Positions 8,749 through 17,465 of a stretch of DNA of 64,000 bases are shown here, piece after piece. Below the pieces are notes generated by a model. It saw only the letters and a program-made list of their open reading frames with translations, did no database searches and was not told the DNA's origin. The position numbers and the translations under genes were made by a program. Within the stretch, counting starts at the first letter, position 1, and every line of letters begins with the position of its first letter. The stretch is from positions 496,001-560,000 of the forward strand of contig NZ_FQUC01000002.1 of NCBI RefSeq assembly GCF_900128985.1, read 5' to 3'. The DNA comes from Indolivaga macrotermitis. Its GTDB lineage: Bacteria; Bacteroidota; Bacteroidia; Bacteroidales; Dysgonomonadaceae.

Positions 8749-9507
8749 TCACTGCACAAATTCGACTAAAAGAGTAAGGTCTTTTACTCCATTCGCATAT
8801 CCTGTACTAGTCTCCACTCCTGCAATGGTTATTATATCATCTTTATTTAATTGTGCAAACGACATATAGCTAACCTGTTTTTCATTACTGATATTGGTAT
8901 TTCCCAGGTTGTGAGGTCCCCATATTCCTACCGAATTCTGATATACAAAGAAATAACCGGCAATATAGTATCCCGAATACCTGTTCATCAAAGAAGTAGC
9001 ATATATACATATCCGGTATACACCATCATACGGGATTTTAATAGATCCATTTACAATATCAACAGCTCCAATTCCGGTTTGTGAAATAAACCCCTCAGAA
9101 AAAGACTTGATATTTCGAATTCCTGTAGCCACTATATAAGGGAGTGCCCCTCCGTTTAATGTAGCCGACCACGAACCGGGAACATTCCGCCACGTTGCGA
9201 CACCTGCACCATTAATAGAGGACAATATTTTCCCTTCCCCTTCATTCCCATCCACAATTCTGATAGCTCCGGGAGTTGCAGAAACAATATCAAGTTTAGT
9301 CACAGGGGCAGCAGTTCCTATCCCGATATTGCCTTTATTGTCCATAATTACATCATCCGAATCATTTAAGGGAGAAGATGTTGTTCCGCTTGTATTAGCC
9401 AAAGGGTCTATATGTAAAATACCCAAAGGATTCTGGGTATTAATCCCCACCTGAGCGTGCAGGTTAAAAGCACCTATTAAACAAAATAGAAAGAATAATT
9501 TTTTCAT
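8749..9507 (-). CDS. Paralogous exported stalk and C1q-like protein
   Basis: 252 residues when started at the ATG at 9507 (MKKLFFLFCLIGAFNLHAQ is a clear signal peptide). The frame stays open upstream to 10026, but that part is not protein-like and overlaps repeats. The stalk GINTQNP, DNKGNIGIGTAAPVTKLDI and PGSWSATLNGG parallels the neighbour at 7874-8650, whereas the C-terminal half differs apart from the pattern DGVYRI and LNKDDIIT. The two look like a duplication followed by divergence of the head domain. Function is unknown; surface display is inferred from the signal peptide and family look. Confidence 0.55.
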   Translation of the reverse strand: MKKLFFLFCLIGAFNLHAQVGINTQNPLGILHIDPLANTSGTTSSPLNDSDDVIMDNKGNIGIGTAAPVTKLDIVSATPGAIRIVDGNEGEGKILSSINGAGVATWRNVPGSWSATLNGGALPYIVATGIRNIKSFSEGFISQTGIGAVDIVNGSIKIPYDGVYRICIYATSLMNRYSGYYIAGYFFVYQNSVGIWGPHNLGNTNISNEKQVSYMSFAQLNKDDIITIAGVETSTGYANGVKDLTLLVEFVQ

Positions 9508-10025
9508 TGTTATTTCAGTTTGAGTTGGGGTCGCAGACCCTCTTGTTGTTTTTATAAAAAGTTGTTGATTTAAAACACAGAGTCTCACGGAGTTTATTTT
9601 ACAGAGTAGGAAAAGATATATTCCGCATTTGTAGGGGCAGGGCTCTGCTCTGCCCGATAATGTGTACTTTATCACAAAGGGCACAAAGAAAGCACAAAGG
9701 GCACTGTCTTGTTTTTTAATACAACGGGTAAAGCAGAGCCTTATCCCTACAGGATATCTTTGAATAGAACCTTTGTATCTTTCTGTCTTTGCGTTAAAAA
9801 TATCCGGTAAATCTCGAAAATAAAGCAGCAAAGTGCACACACTGCACCCTGCTGCATAGATTAGTTGGCGTATCGGCAAGCTGTTTTCCGAAATAGTATT
9901 CGAACGACAACAAAACAACAATGATTCTACCGGACACAGTTTGCCCGGCCAACTTATAATTTGGAAATGGATATATACGACAAAATAAGCGAAGACACAA
10001 AAAAACGCCCCGTCATTTTGACACA
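9508..10025. repeat. Noncoding mosaic of inverted and A/G-rich repeats
   Basis: No convincing gene. Two inverted-repeat pairs are visible: TGTAGGG-n4-GGCTCTGCT at 9630-9655 against its inverse at 9726-9751, and AGTTGGC-n-GGCAA at 9863-9883 against its inverse at 9937-9954. Between and around them are A/G-rich words such as cacaaagggcac and cacagagtctcacggag, a type of interspersed repeat seen in many bacterial genomes. A smaller hairpin (GCAGC, GTGC, GCAC, GCTGC) lies near 9831-9855. The whole resembles the debris of small nonautonomous elements. Confidence 0.55.
9630..9751. mobile_element. MITE-like element, 122 bases, with imperfect terminal inverted repeats
   Basis: The ends TGTAGGGGCAGGGCTCTGCT and the inverse of AGCAGAGCCTTATCCCTACA match at about 16 of 20 positions. 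The inside has no ORF and contains the word CACAAAGGGCAC twice. Size and structure fit a miniature inverted-repeat element. No clear target duplication is visible. Confidence 0.4.
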
Positions 10026-10060
10026 ATAAGAAATTTTGTTTAGTTAACGCCCTGTGATGC

Positions 10061-10095
<35 letters not shown>

Positions 10096-10337
10096 ATATT
10101 TCAGCACACAAACACAAATCCAAATTGTTAAAATTCAGATTATTATTGATGTTTTTATGTGTAAATACAGAAGTCATTCCAAGCCTTTAAGAAGTCTATT
10201 AATACGGCAAATATAAAGATATTTTAATATATCCCAAAGACAAATATTCTAAATACAAAAAGAAAGTTTATACATATGAATTTCTGACAACGAAAATCAC
10301 TACATTTACAGCCTCATTTTATACCGCTTAATAAAGC

Positions 10338-12731
10338 ATGGATACTTCTTATTTACAAGTTATTAAAACACAAGCGACAAAGGTTATCCACATCGCTGCC
10401 GGCAAAATTAAACAATGGTTTGAAGCATACAAAACCTACTATAAGAAATCGGCATGGTACAAAAAGACAGGTGTTATTATCGCTACCTCGATTGTTCTTT
10501 TTATCACTTATCTTTTTCTTGTCGATATAAACTTTTTGTGGTTATTCGGCAAGTCTCCCGGATATTCGGATGTAAGTGCCCCTATGCAGAATGTCGCATC
10601 CGAAATATACACTGCTGACGGTAAATTACTGGGTAAATATTACAAAGAGAACAGGATACCTGTTACCTCAGAAGAAATATCGCCTATATTGAAAGAAACT
10701 CTTATATCAACCGAGGATATACGGTTCTATCAGCATTTTGGTATAGATATTAAAGGGATTTTTGCAGCAACTAAAGACATGATCCAAGGCAATGCACGTG
10801 GAGCAAGTACCATAACTCAACAGTTGGCCAAAAACATGTTCAAAGTACGATCTCAATATTCCACCGGGTTACTGGGATATATTCCTGGCGTAAAGATGCT
10901 GATCATGAAATCGAAAGAATGGATTCTGGCATTAAAACTGGAAACATTTTATTCGAAAGACGAAATTCTGACCATGTATTTCAACACTGTCGATTTCGGC
11001 AGTAATACCTACGGCATAAAAACAGCCTCTAAAAATTACTTCGATACTACCCCGAAAGACATAACTATCGAGCAGGCGGCAACACTTGTAGGATTGCTTA
11101 AAGCCACAACGACTTACAATCCGAGACTAAATCCAGAAGCGAGTTTGATACGGCGCAATATCGTCTTATCCAATTTACAGGAAGCCGGGCATATAACCAA
11201 AGCTGAATTTGATTCGATAAAACAAATCCCGATCAAACTACATCAATCAAGAGAAAAAAACGAAAAAAGTTTTGCTCCTTATTTCCGGGCAGCGGTAGCC
11301 GAGTCGCTCGAAAACTGGTGTAAGGAAAATGATATAGACCTGTATTCCGATGGACTGAAAATATACACAACTCTTGACTCACATATGCAAGAATATGCCG
11401 AATCGGCTGTAGATAAGCAAATGCGTATTGTTCAGAGAAACTTCAACAGTCAATGGGGAAAAGAAAATCCGTGGCAAGACGAAAACCGGAAAGAGTTACC
11501 GATGTTTATCGAAACGTTGGCGAAACGAACTTCTATGTATAAAGATCTGGAAGAGAAGTTCTCTGGCAATCAGGATTCCATAGACTTTTACATGAACCAA
11601 CCGCGCAAAATAAAAGTCTTCGATTACGATACAGGTTCGGTCGAAATGGAAATAAGCGCCATGGATTCCATCCGCTACATGCAACGCTTTATGCATACCG
11701 GATTTCTGGCGATGGAACCCCAGACCGGATTTGTTAAAGCTTGGGTAGGAGATATCAATTTCGACTCATGGCAATACGACAAAGTAGAGTCGAAACGCCA
11801 GCCGGGATCTACATTCAAGTTATTTGTATATACCGAAGCCATGAATCAGGGATTATCGCCCTGCGATATTCGTGTCGACCGTTATGTAGACTGGGAACTG
11901 ACGAAAAACGGCAGTATTGAAAAATGGGTTCCCCACAATGCCGACGGAGCCTATTCAGGTGACACGATGTCATTAAAAGCTGCATTTGCCCGTTCAGTAA
12001 ATAGTATTGCAGTAGAAGTAGCCAAAGAGGCCGGAATCAAAAATATCATACGAACAGCTCATGCGATGGGTATAAAAACGGAGCTTGAAGAAACTCCATC
12101 CCTTTCGCTGGGAGCATCTGATGTTTCGTTGCTCGAATTGATCAACTCTTACTGTACCGTTATCAATGAAGGGATGGCACATGACCCTGTACTCGTCACT
12201 CGTATAGAAGACCGGAACGGAAAAATCCTATTTCAATATAATAAAACTCAGGTTCAAGCACTTTCATACGAAACAGCCTTCCTCATGACCGAAATGCTAA
12301 AGTCGGGCATGACTGAACCGGGAGGAACTACCCGTGCACTTTGGGGATTTAACCTATTTAATTACAATACCGAATTCGGAGGAAAAACAGGAACATCATC
12401 CAATCATTCCGATGCATGGTTTGTAGGTGTCACTCCCAAGTTAGTAGCAGGAGCATGGGTTGGTGGTGAGCACAGAAGCATCCATTTCAAAACAGGAGCA
12501 TTTGGTCAGGGCAGTCGTACCGCTTTACCCATTTTCGGGTATTTTATGGAAAAAGTATTAGCTGATAAAAACCTTACTTCATACAGGGCTAAATTCCCTG
12601 CACCAAAGAAACCCATCAACCGGAACTATCAGTGCCAATCGGTATATAAAGCCCATAACGATTCTACCGAAGTTTCGACAGACAGCCTGAATATAGAAAC
12701 CGAAGAAATACCGGAGGTTATAGAAGAATAA
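10338..12731 (+). CDS. Class A penicillin-binding protein (transglycosylase/transpeptidase)
   Basis: 797 residues. One membrane helix (about 45-68) anchors the periplasmic domains. The GT51 glycosyltransferase follows, with catalytic Glu126 in STEDIRFYQHFG and RGASTITQQLAKN near 154-166. The transpeptidase has Ser491-x-x-Lys494 (GSTFK), SVN at 553-555 and KTG at 683-685. The protein polymerises lipid II glycan and crosslinks stem peptides. It matches the PBP1A/1C-like enzymes of Bacteroidetes. It is monocistronic, with a strong terminator after the stop. The acidic tail after residue 760 is unconserved. Confidence 0.95.
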   Translation: MDTSYLQVIKTQATKVIHIAAGKIKQWFEAYKTYYKKSAWYKKTGVIIATSIVLFITYLFLVDINFLWLFGKSPGYSDVSAPMQNVASEIYTADGKLLGKYYKENRIPVTSEEISPILKETLISTEDIRFYQHFGIDIKGIFAATKDMIQGNARGASTITQQLAKNMFKVRSQYSTGLLGYIPGVKMLIMKSKEWILALKLETFYSKDEILTMYFNTVDFGSNTYGIKTASKNYFDTTPKDITIEQAATLVGLLKATTTYNPRLNPEASLIRRNIVLSNLQEAGHITKAEFDSIKQIPIKLHQSREKNEKSFAPYFRAAVAESLENWCKENDIDLYSDGLKIYTTLDSHMQEYAESAVDKQMRIVQRNFNSQWGKENPWQDENRKELPMFIETLAKRTSMYKDLEEKFSGNQDSIDFYMNQPRKIKVFDYDTGSVEMEISAMDSIRYMQRFMHTGFLAMEPQTGFVKAWVGDINFDSWQYDKVESKRQPGSTFKLFVYTEAMNQGLSPCDIRVDRYVDWELTKNGSIEKWVPHNADGAYSGDTMSLKAAFARSVNSIAVEVAKEAGIKNIIRTAHAMGIKTELEETPSLSLGASDVSLLELINSYCTVINEGMAHDPVLVTRIEDRNGKILFQYNKTQVQALSYETAFLMTEMLKSGMTEPGGTTRALWGFNLFNYNTEFGGKTGTSSNHSDAWFVGVTPKLVAGAWVGGEHRSIHFKTGAFGQGSRTALPIFGYFMEKVLADKNLTSYRAKFPAPKKPINRNYQCQSVYKAHNDSTEVSTDSLNIETEEIPEVIEE

Positions 12732-12780
12732 TAAGTACGAATACAATCAACCAACAAGACATATCATTCAACCTTTTAAG

Positions 12781-12823
12781 AACTTCAGGATAGAACAAAT
12801 CATTCTATCCTGAAGTTTTTTTA
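12781..12823 (+). terminator. Terminator after PBP gene
   Basis: A perfect 15-base stem (AACTTCAGGATAGAA and its inverse) with a short loop is followed by T-rich sequence. A textbook intrinsic terminator. Confidence 0.9.
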
Positions 12824-12984
12824 ATAAACAGATAATAATAAACCCTATTTTTCTACGTTATCCTATTTTGCATCAATATTGCAAAACGAGCGTATTAACA
12901 GAAAATTACTTAAAAGAGAGGCTTTATATGATCATATTGATAATATTTTAGCAGAAAATGTTTTCAATATAACATTTTAAAAAT

Positions 12985-12992
12985 TACCTTTG
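12985..12992 (+). promoter_or_regulatory. asnA promoter -7 box
   Basis: TACCTTTG matches the Bacteroidetes TAnnTTTG consensus 35 bases before the asnA ATG. Confidence 0.6.
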
Positions 12993-13027
12993 TAACAATA
13001 CTCTTAAAATGACATTAAAATATAGCC

Positions 13028-14065
13028 ATGAGTTATTTAATTGAACCAAAGCAATACACACCTATACTTGATCTCCAGCAAACGGAAATGGGGATCAAAC
13101 AAATAAAAGACTTTTTCCAGCAAAACCTATCTGCCGAACTCCGGTTAAGACGGGTTACAGCTCCTCTTTTCGTACTCAAAGGAATGGGGATTAATGATGA
13201 CTTAAACGGAGTAGAACGTGCTGTTACCTTCCCTATCAGAGACATGGGGGACGAGCGTGCCGAAATCGTACATTCTCTGGCTAAATGGAAAAGACTTACA
13301 CTTGCCGACTATCACATTCCGGAAGGCTATGGTATTTACACTGATATGAATGCTATCAGAGCCGACGAAGAATTGGGCAACCTACATTCCCTCTATGTAG
13401 ATCAATGGGACTGGGAAATGGTTATGTCTCCGGAAGACAGGAATCTTGATTTCCTTAAAGAAATTGTAAACCGTATTTATGCTGCTATGGTCAGAACAGA
13501 ATACATGGTTTACGAAATGTTTCCTTCTATCCCTCCTATCCTACCCAAAGAAATTACATTCATCCATTCGGAAGAATTACTTCAACTATATCCCGGACTA
13601 AACGATAAAGAAAGGGAAAATAAAATTGCAGAAAAATACGGAGCTGTGTTTATCATCGGCATCGGTGGAGTACTTAGCAATGGCGAACGCCATGATGGAC
13701 GGGCTCCCGACTATGATGACTGGACAAGCAAGTCGGAAAACGGTTATAACGGACTGAATGGCGACCTTCTTGTATGGAATCCTATTTTAGGAAAAGCGCT
13801 GGAATTATCATCTATGGGCATCCGTGTCAACAAAGAAGTACTGCTCAGACAACTGGAGATAAGCGGACAGGAAGACCGTGTAAACCTGTACTTCCATAAA
13901 CGATTGATCAACGGAGAATTACCTCAATCTATAGGCGGAGGTATAGGACAATCCCGCTTATGTATGTTCTACCTGCGCAAAGCACATATCGGAGAAATAC
14001 AAGCCGGAATCTGGCCATGTGAGATGCGACAAAAAGCAGCCGAACTCGGAATTGTTTTAATTTAA
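13028..14065 (+). CDS. asnA: Aspartate-ammonia ligase
   Basis: 345 residues, the usual AsnA length. Recognisable segments are KGMGINDDLNGVERAVTFPI near 50-70, DQWDWE at about 125, DYDDWTSK, and the C-terminal GGGIGQSRLCMFYL. AsnA makes asparagine from aspartate, ammonia and ATP, using a class II tRNA-synthetase-like fold in the cytoplasm. It has its own promoter and terminator and no operon partner. The aspartate genes at 46.7-50 kb are too distant to be coregulated by position. Confidence 0.97.
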   Translation: MSYLIEPKQYTPILDLQQTEMGIKQIKDFFQQNLSAELRLRRVTAPLFVLKGMGINDDLNGVERAVTFPIRDMGDERAEIVHSLAKWKRLTLADYHIPEGYGIYTDMNAIRADEELGNLHSLYVDQWDWEMVMSPEDRNLDFLKEIVNRIYAAMVRTEYMVYEMFPSIPPILPKEITFIHSEELLQLYPGLNDKERENKIAEKYGAVFIIGIGGVLSNGERHDGRAPDYDDWTSKSENGYNGLNGDLLVWNPILGKALELSSMGIRVNKEVLLRQLEISGQEDRVNLYFHKRLINGELPQSIGGGIGQSRLCMFYLRKAHIGEIQAGIWPCEMRQKAAELGIVLI

Positions 14066-14090
14066 AGAAAAGTCTCAATATTTAAATACA

Positions 14091-14134
14091 AAAATAGCCG
14101 GAAGAATTTTAATTTTCTTCCGGCTATTTTTATA
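14091..14134. terminator. Bidirectional terminator between asnA and DUF362 gene
   Basis: AAATAGCCGGAAGAA pairs with TTCTTCCGGCTATTT, with A-rich and T-rich flanks on either side, between two converging genes. Confidence 0.9.
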
Positions 14135-14153
14135 TACTAGAGCCTGAACTTAC

Positions 14154-15110
14154 TTAATCGAGACTAACCAGTTCATACTTCTGGCTACCCAACCCTATAG
14201 ATTCTCCATACACAAGTGTATGTATCCCGTTTTTAGATTCCATACGTTCAATCAAATGGATTTTACCATGATCATTCGATGCATAAACCTGATCTACACA
14301 AGCTTTATCCAAAGCAACGGGATCCAGTGAAGCCAAAATACCAACATCTCCCATTTCCGGATTAGCCGGATTAGAATCACAGTCACAATCTACCGATAGA
14401 TTATTCATCACACTGATATATATAATCTTGTCACCGGCATAGTCTGCAACGGCCTTAGCCGCTTCTGCCATAGATTCCAGAAAATCATCCTGAGCAGGAC
14501 TACCCCAGCTTGTAGTACTGGCACCTGCAGAATGTATCAATACTTTACCTTTGGATGAAGCAATACCTATAGACATATTTTTCACTGCACCACCAAATCC
14601 TCCCATAGCATGTCCTTTGAAATGCGAAAGATTTACTATAAAATCATAATTCTTAATATGCGAACCTACAATATCTCTTGTCAAATGTTTTCCTCCTTCG
14701 ATTGGCAATTCTATCTCTCCTTCCGAATCCAGAATATCAACAGGAGCAAGTGCTAAAAAACCATGATCTTCTGCTGCCTTAAGATGTAACTCCGTAGTAG
14801 CACGGTTACCTCCATAAGCTGTATTGGCATCGATAAAAGTACCATTCACCAGACGTACAAAATCGCCAACCAGTTCGGGCTTCAAGTAATTGTGCCCTCC
14901 GGGTTCACCCATACTCAATTTGATAGCTACTTTTCCGGTAGCTTCACGTCCAAGTGCCTTATAAATACGGATCAAACTCTCCGGCGAAATTTCTTTTGTC
15001 ATATATACTTTCGGCACATCTTCGTTCGTTTTCTTATTCTGCGAAGAACAACCGAGAGAGACAATCAGCATACAAGACATAATCATTGAAACGATTAAAC
15101 TTTTTTTCAT
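14154..15110 (-). CDS. DUF362-family lipoprotein
   Basis: 318 residues with a lipoprotein signal (SLGC, Cys21). The body has DUF362 features: KLSMGEPGGHNYLKPE, NTAYGGNRATTE, HFKGHAMGGFGGAVKNMSIG and a late DPVALDKACVDQVY. The ferredoxin Cys clusters carried by many DUF362 proteins are absent. Instead there is a CDCD motif (VDCDCDSN) around 240 that could bind a metal. The function of the family is not established. It lies 51 bases after the TonB receptor on the same strand, so it could handle that receptor's cargo (inference). A canonical Shine-Dalgarno precedes the ATG, unusual in this phylum. Confidence 0.8.
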   Translation of the reverse strand: MKKSLIVSMIMSCMLIVSLGCSSQNKKTNEDVPKVYMTKEISPESLIRIYKALGREATGKVAIKLSMGEPGGHNYLKPELVGDFVRLVNGTFIDANTAYGGNRATTELHLKAAEDHGFLALAPVDILDSEGEIELPIEGGKHLTRDIVGSHIKNYDFIVNLSHFKGHAMGGFGGAVKNMSIGIASSKGKVLIHSAGASTTSWGSPAQDDFLESMAEAAKAVADYAGDKIIYISVMNNLSVDCDCDSNPANPEMGDVGILASLDPVALDKACVDQVYASNDHGKIHLIERMESKNGIHTLVYGESIGLGSQKYELVSLD

Positions 15111-15115
15111 AACAA

Positions 15116-15122
15116 TCCTCCT
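15116..15122 (-). promoter_or_regulatory. Strong Shine-Dalgarno before DUF362 gene
   Basis: Read on the minus strand, AGGAGGA stands 5 bases before the ATG. Few other genes in the window have such a site. Confidence 0.7.
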
Positions 15123-15161
15123 TTTTATTGATTATATATATTTGAGCTAAGAACTTATTCT

Positions 15162-17075
15162 TTAAAATTTTACAGAAACACCACCAAACACTGTTGCTCC
15201 GGGCATAGGATATCCTGTATACATCTGATAATTCTGATCCAACAGATTCTCTCCACGGGCAAAAAGATCGCACCACTTAGCAACCTTATAAGAAACACGG
15301 ACATTCCACAAAAGGAAAGAATCTTTCTCGCCCGAAGTACCTGCTACAAGATCGGGAGCCTCCGTTACCAGATCATTTACATATTGTAATCCAGTAGAAA
15401 ACAGCCATTTTTTCATAGAATAATCCACTCCTGCAAATATTTTATGTTTCGGAGCCGCTGCAATTTCATGTTCCATATGAAGATAACTATAATTCGCATT
15501 AATATTCAGACGGGGTGTGATATAATAGTTCGCCGAAACCTCCAACCCGTAATTTTCCAATTCTCCGGTATTCATATACTGCCAGCCTGCGCTGTTTTCT
15601 GCGGGAGCGGCTACAATACTGTTATTCCCCTTTATATAATAAAGATTCAATTCCAAAGCGAGCCGTCTGTTTAGTAAATGCTGGTTCAACGAGACTTCGT
15701 AATTCATCAAATCCTCAGGTTTCAGATCCGGATTCTTTGGTCCCCACATATACAGTTCTCGCATTGTCGGGTTGCGATACCCTTTACTGACAATCCCCTT
15801 AATAGTAGTATTAGGCGCAGCAAAGTAACTCAGTCCTATTTGAGGAATCCATTCGTTTCCGGCAACCGTATGATGATCAAACCTAATACCAGCATTCACC
15901 ATCAGTTTGTCCCACAACATCTGCTGAAAATTTACATATCCGGCATAATCACTCATATATTCTCTTGCGATCTTACTATCGGGATTATCATTAACGTACG
16001 AAGTCCATGCATGCCCTCCATAACGCTGATAATCGAAGCCAATCGTGGTTTGGTTTCCCTGCCATAAGCTATAGTTCTGGAACATCATTAGCCCGAACAT
16101 CCAGTCTGTCGAATTGAAACGCGATTCACGCGGAGTACCACCCTCACGGTAACCATCGTTTATATAATGATCTCCAAAGTTGTAGAATAACTTAACTGCT
16201 CCCGAAGTACGGTCGTAATTATTTGTCAAAGAAAAAGATGTAACTCCGCGCAAGATATCCATATCATTATCGAACATAGGCACATCAACAGTTCCCGGAT
16301 TAGAACTATATGACTTTGACAAATCAAGATCGACAAAGCTTTTCCAGTTGGGAGTTAAATCATATCCGACTTTGGCATAACCGCTATATTGCTCAAAATC
16401 CATATTGTCACGGTGCCCGTCAGACCGGTTATATCCGAGCGAAAGCACACTGTTGAATTTCCCATAACGGGCCATATTAGTAGCTTCTGCCGAAAGTGTG
16501 TTGTATGAACCATACATCAGCCGGGCTTGTGTGCGAACTCCCTCATCCTGTTGTTTTTTGGTCAAGATATTGATAACGCCTCCCATAGCATTCGACCCGT
16601 AAAGAACCGAAGCTGGCCCCCGTACGACTTCAACTCTTTCTGCCATAAGGGTTTGATAAGTATCATTCAACGGATGGCTAAAGATACCCATAAACTGAGG
16701 ATGTCCGTCGATAAGCATCAGCAATTGAGAACCGGTACCTCCTACCCCGCGCATACTCATTGCACCTGCAGCACCTGTAGAAGCACCATACCCCATAACG
16801 CTACGGGAAGTGATAAACAAGCTCGGTACACGCTCTACCAAAATAGGAAGAACCGACTGATCTTGCCTGTTTTCGAGTTGAGTTTCTGTTACTACGCTTA
16901 CACTCATCGGGAGATTATTCGAGGTAACGGATGTACGAGTTCCGGTCACCACAACCTCATCGATACCAATAGTATCGCGAATCGAAATATCCGGCAAAAC
17001 CGGTTGGGCAAATGTCCCTAATGATAAAAACAGTAATACACTCAATAGAAATAGACCTTTGAATATTCTCTTCAT
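15162..17075 (-). CDS. TonB-dependent outer-membrane receptor
   Basis: 637 residues. A signal peptide (about 1-24) is followed by the TonB box DEVVVTGTR (39-47), a plug domain to about 160 (VERVPSLFI, GGTGSQLLMLIDG, GPASVLYGSNAMGGVINI) and a beta-barrel ending in the aromatic GVSVKF. It lacks the carboxypeptidase-like N-terminal extension of SusC proteins, so it is the siderophore/BtuB class. The substrate is not readable: cobalamin, haem or another metal chelate are possible, and the downstream DUF362 lipoprotein suggests metal handling. No B12 riboswitch is visible in front of it. Confidence 0.93.
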   Translation of the reverse strand: MKRIFKGLFLLSVLLFLSLGTFAQPVLPDISIRDTIGIDEVVVTGTRTSVTSNNLPMSVSVVTETQLENRQDQSVLPILVERVPSLFITSRSVMGYGASTGAAGAMSMRGVGGTGSQLLMLIDGHPQFMGIFSHPLNDTYQTLMAERVEVVRGPASVLYGSNAMGGVINILTKKQQDEGVRTQARLMYGSYNTLSAEATNMARYGKFNSVLSLGYNRSDGHRDNMDFEQYSGYAKVGYDLTPNWKSFVDLDLSKSYSSNPGTVDVPMFDNDMDILRGVTSFSLTNNYDRTSGAVKLFYNFGDHYINDGYREGGTPRESRFNSTDWMFGLMMFQNYSLWQGNQTTIGFDYQRYGGHAWTSYVNDNPDSKIAREYMSDYAGYVNFQQMLWDKLMVNAGIRFDHHTVAGNEWIPQIGLSYFAAPNTTIKGIVSKGYRNPTMRELYMWGPKNPDLKPEDLMNYEVSLNQHLLNRRLALELNLYYIKGNNSIVAAPAENSAGWQYMNTGELENYGLEVSANYYITPRLNINANYSYLHMEHEIAAAPKHKIFAGVDYSMKKWLFSTGLQYVNDLVTEAPDLVAGTSGEKDSFLLWNVRVSYKVAKWCDLFARGENLLDQNYQMYTGYPMPGATVFGGVSVKF

Positions 17076-17249
17076 CCTAATTATGTTTATTCCAAAAATG
17101 GTTCGTTTTAACTTGTTATTCCGTTTTGTGTATGCAAAGAAACAGAAAATTCACATAGTAGATTTTTCTTACAGGCTCAAAAGGTTTTGTTATAAGGCTC
17201 ACCAAGTAATACGATTCTATAAAAATAACAGGTATATCTCATTTTTATG

Positions 17250-17257
17250 TATCTTTG
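17250..17257 (+). promoter_or_regulatory. -7 promoter box of methyltransferase 1 transcript
   Basis: TATCTTTG followed by C matches the TAnnTTTG consensus and stands 18 bases before the leader ORF start. It puts the transcript start near 17263 and gives a leader of about 200 bases. Confidence 0.65.
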
Positions 17258-17275
17258 CAACAATAAAATCATTGG

Positions 17276-17308
17276 ATGTTTAAATTTAAGAAGGATTTGG
17301 TGAAGTAA
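17276..17308 (+). CDS. Leader peptide ORF 1, 10 codons (MFKFKKDLVK)
   Basis: ATG to TAA directly after a good promoter box. It shares the peptide pattern F-K-x-D-L-V just before its stop, and the base word GGATTTGGT, with the leader ORF of the paralogous gene at 51404. Two hairpins follow at once. The position and recurrence suggest a regulatory leader peptide whose translation controls the downstream methyltransferase. Two copies alone cannot decide whether peptide or RNA is under selection. Confidence 0.6.
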   Translation: MFKFKKDLVK

Positions 17309-17373
17309 ATAACCTTTTAAGTGCTTTCGCTTAAGGTTATCCCTCCGTTACTCGGGCATATTCTTGCCAGAGT
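17309..17373 (+). promoter_or_regulatory. Two-hairpin attenuator-like leader of methyltransferase 1
   Basis: Hairpin A starts one base after the leader stop: ATAACCTT (17309-17316) pairs with AAGGTTAT (17333-17340), with AAG/CTT stacking inside. Hairpin B pairs ACTC and GGCA (17350-17358) with TGCC and GAGT (17365-17373). The same order is found before the paralogue at 51443-51504. There is no strong T-run, so control of translation or Rho access is more likely than intrinsic termination. Confidence 0.55.
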
Positions 17374-17465
17374 TATTCTTGCATTATATTTTAGTATTTA
17401 CATCGGGGCTTTTACAAGAAAGTGATATTTCCTTGTACCGAACCTCAATAATAAATTTGAACATC

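Noticed and set aside
9508-10026. N-terminal extension of the surface protein at 8749-9507
   Set aside because: The frame is merely open; a signal peptide begins at 9507 and the upstream part covers inverted repeats.
13009-13044. An 11-codon ORF (MTLKYSHELFN) overlapping the asnA start, like the leaders elsewhere
   Set aside because: It runs into the gene in another frame, has no hairpin after it and no second example; AT-rich DNA yields such ORFs by chance.
17076-17249. B12 riboswitch before the TonB receptor
   Set aside because: No B12-box-like sequence or long structured leader is visible on the minus strand.
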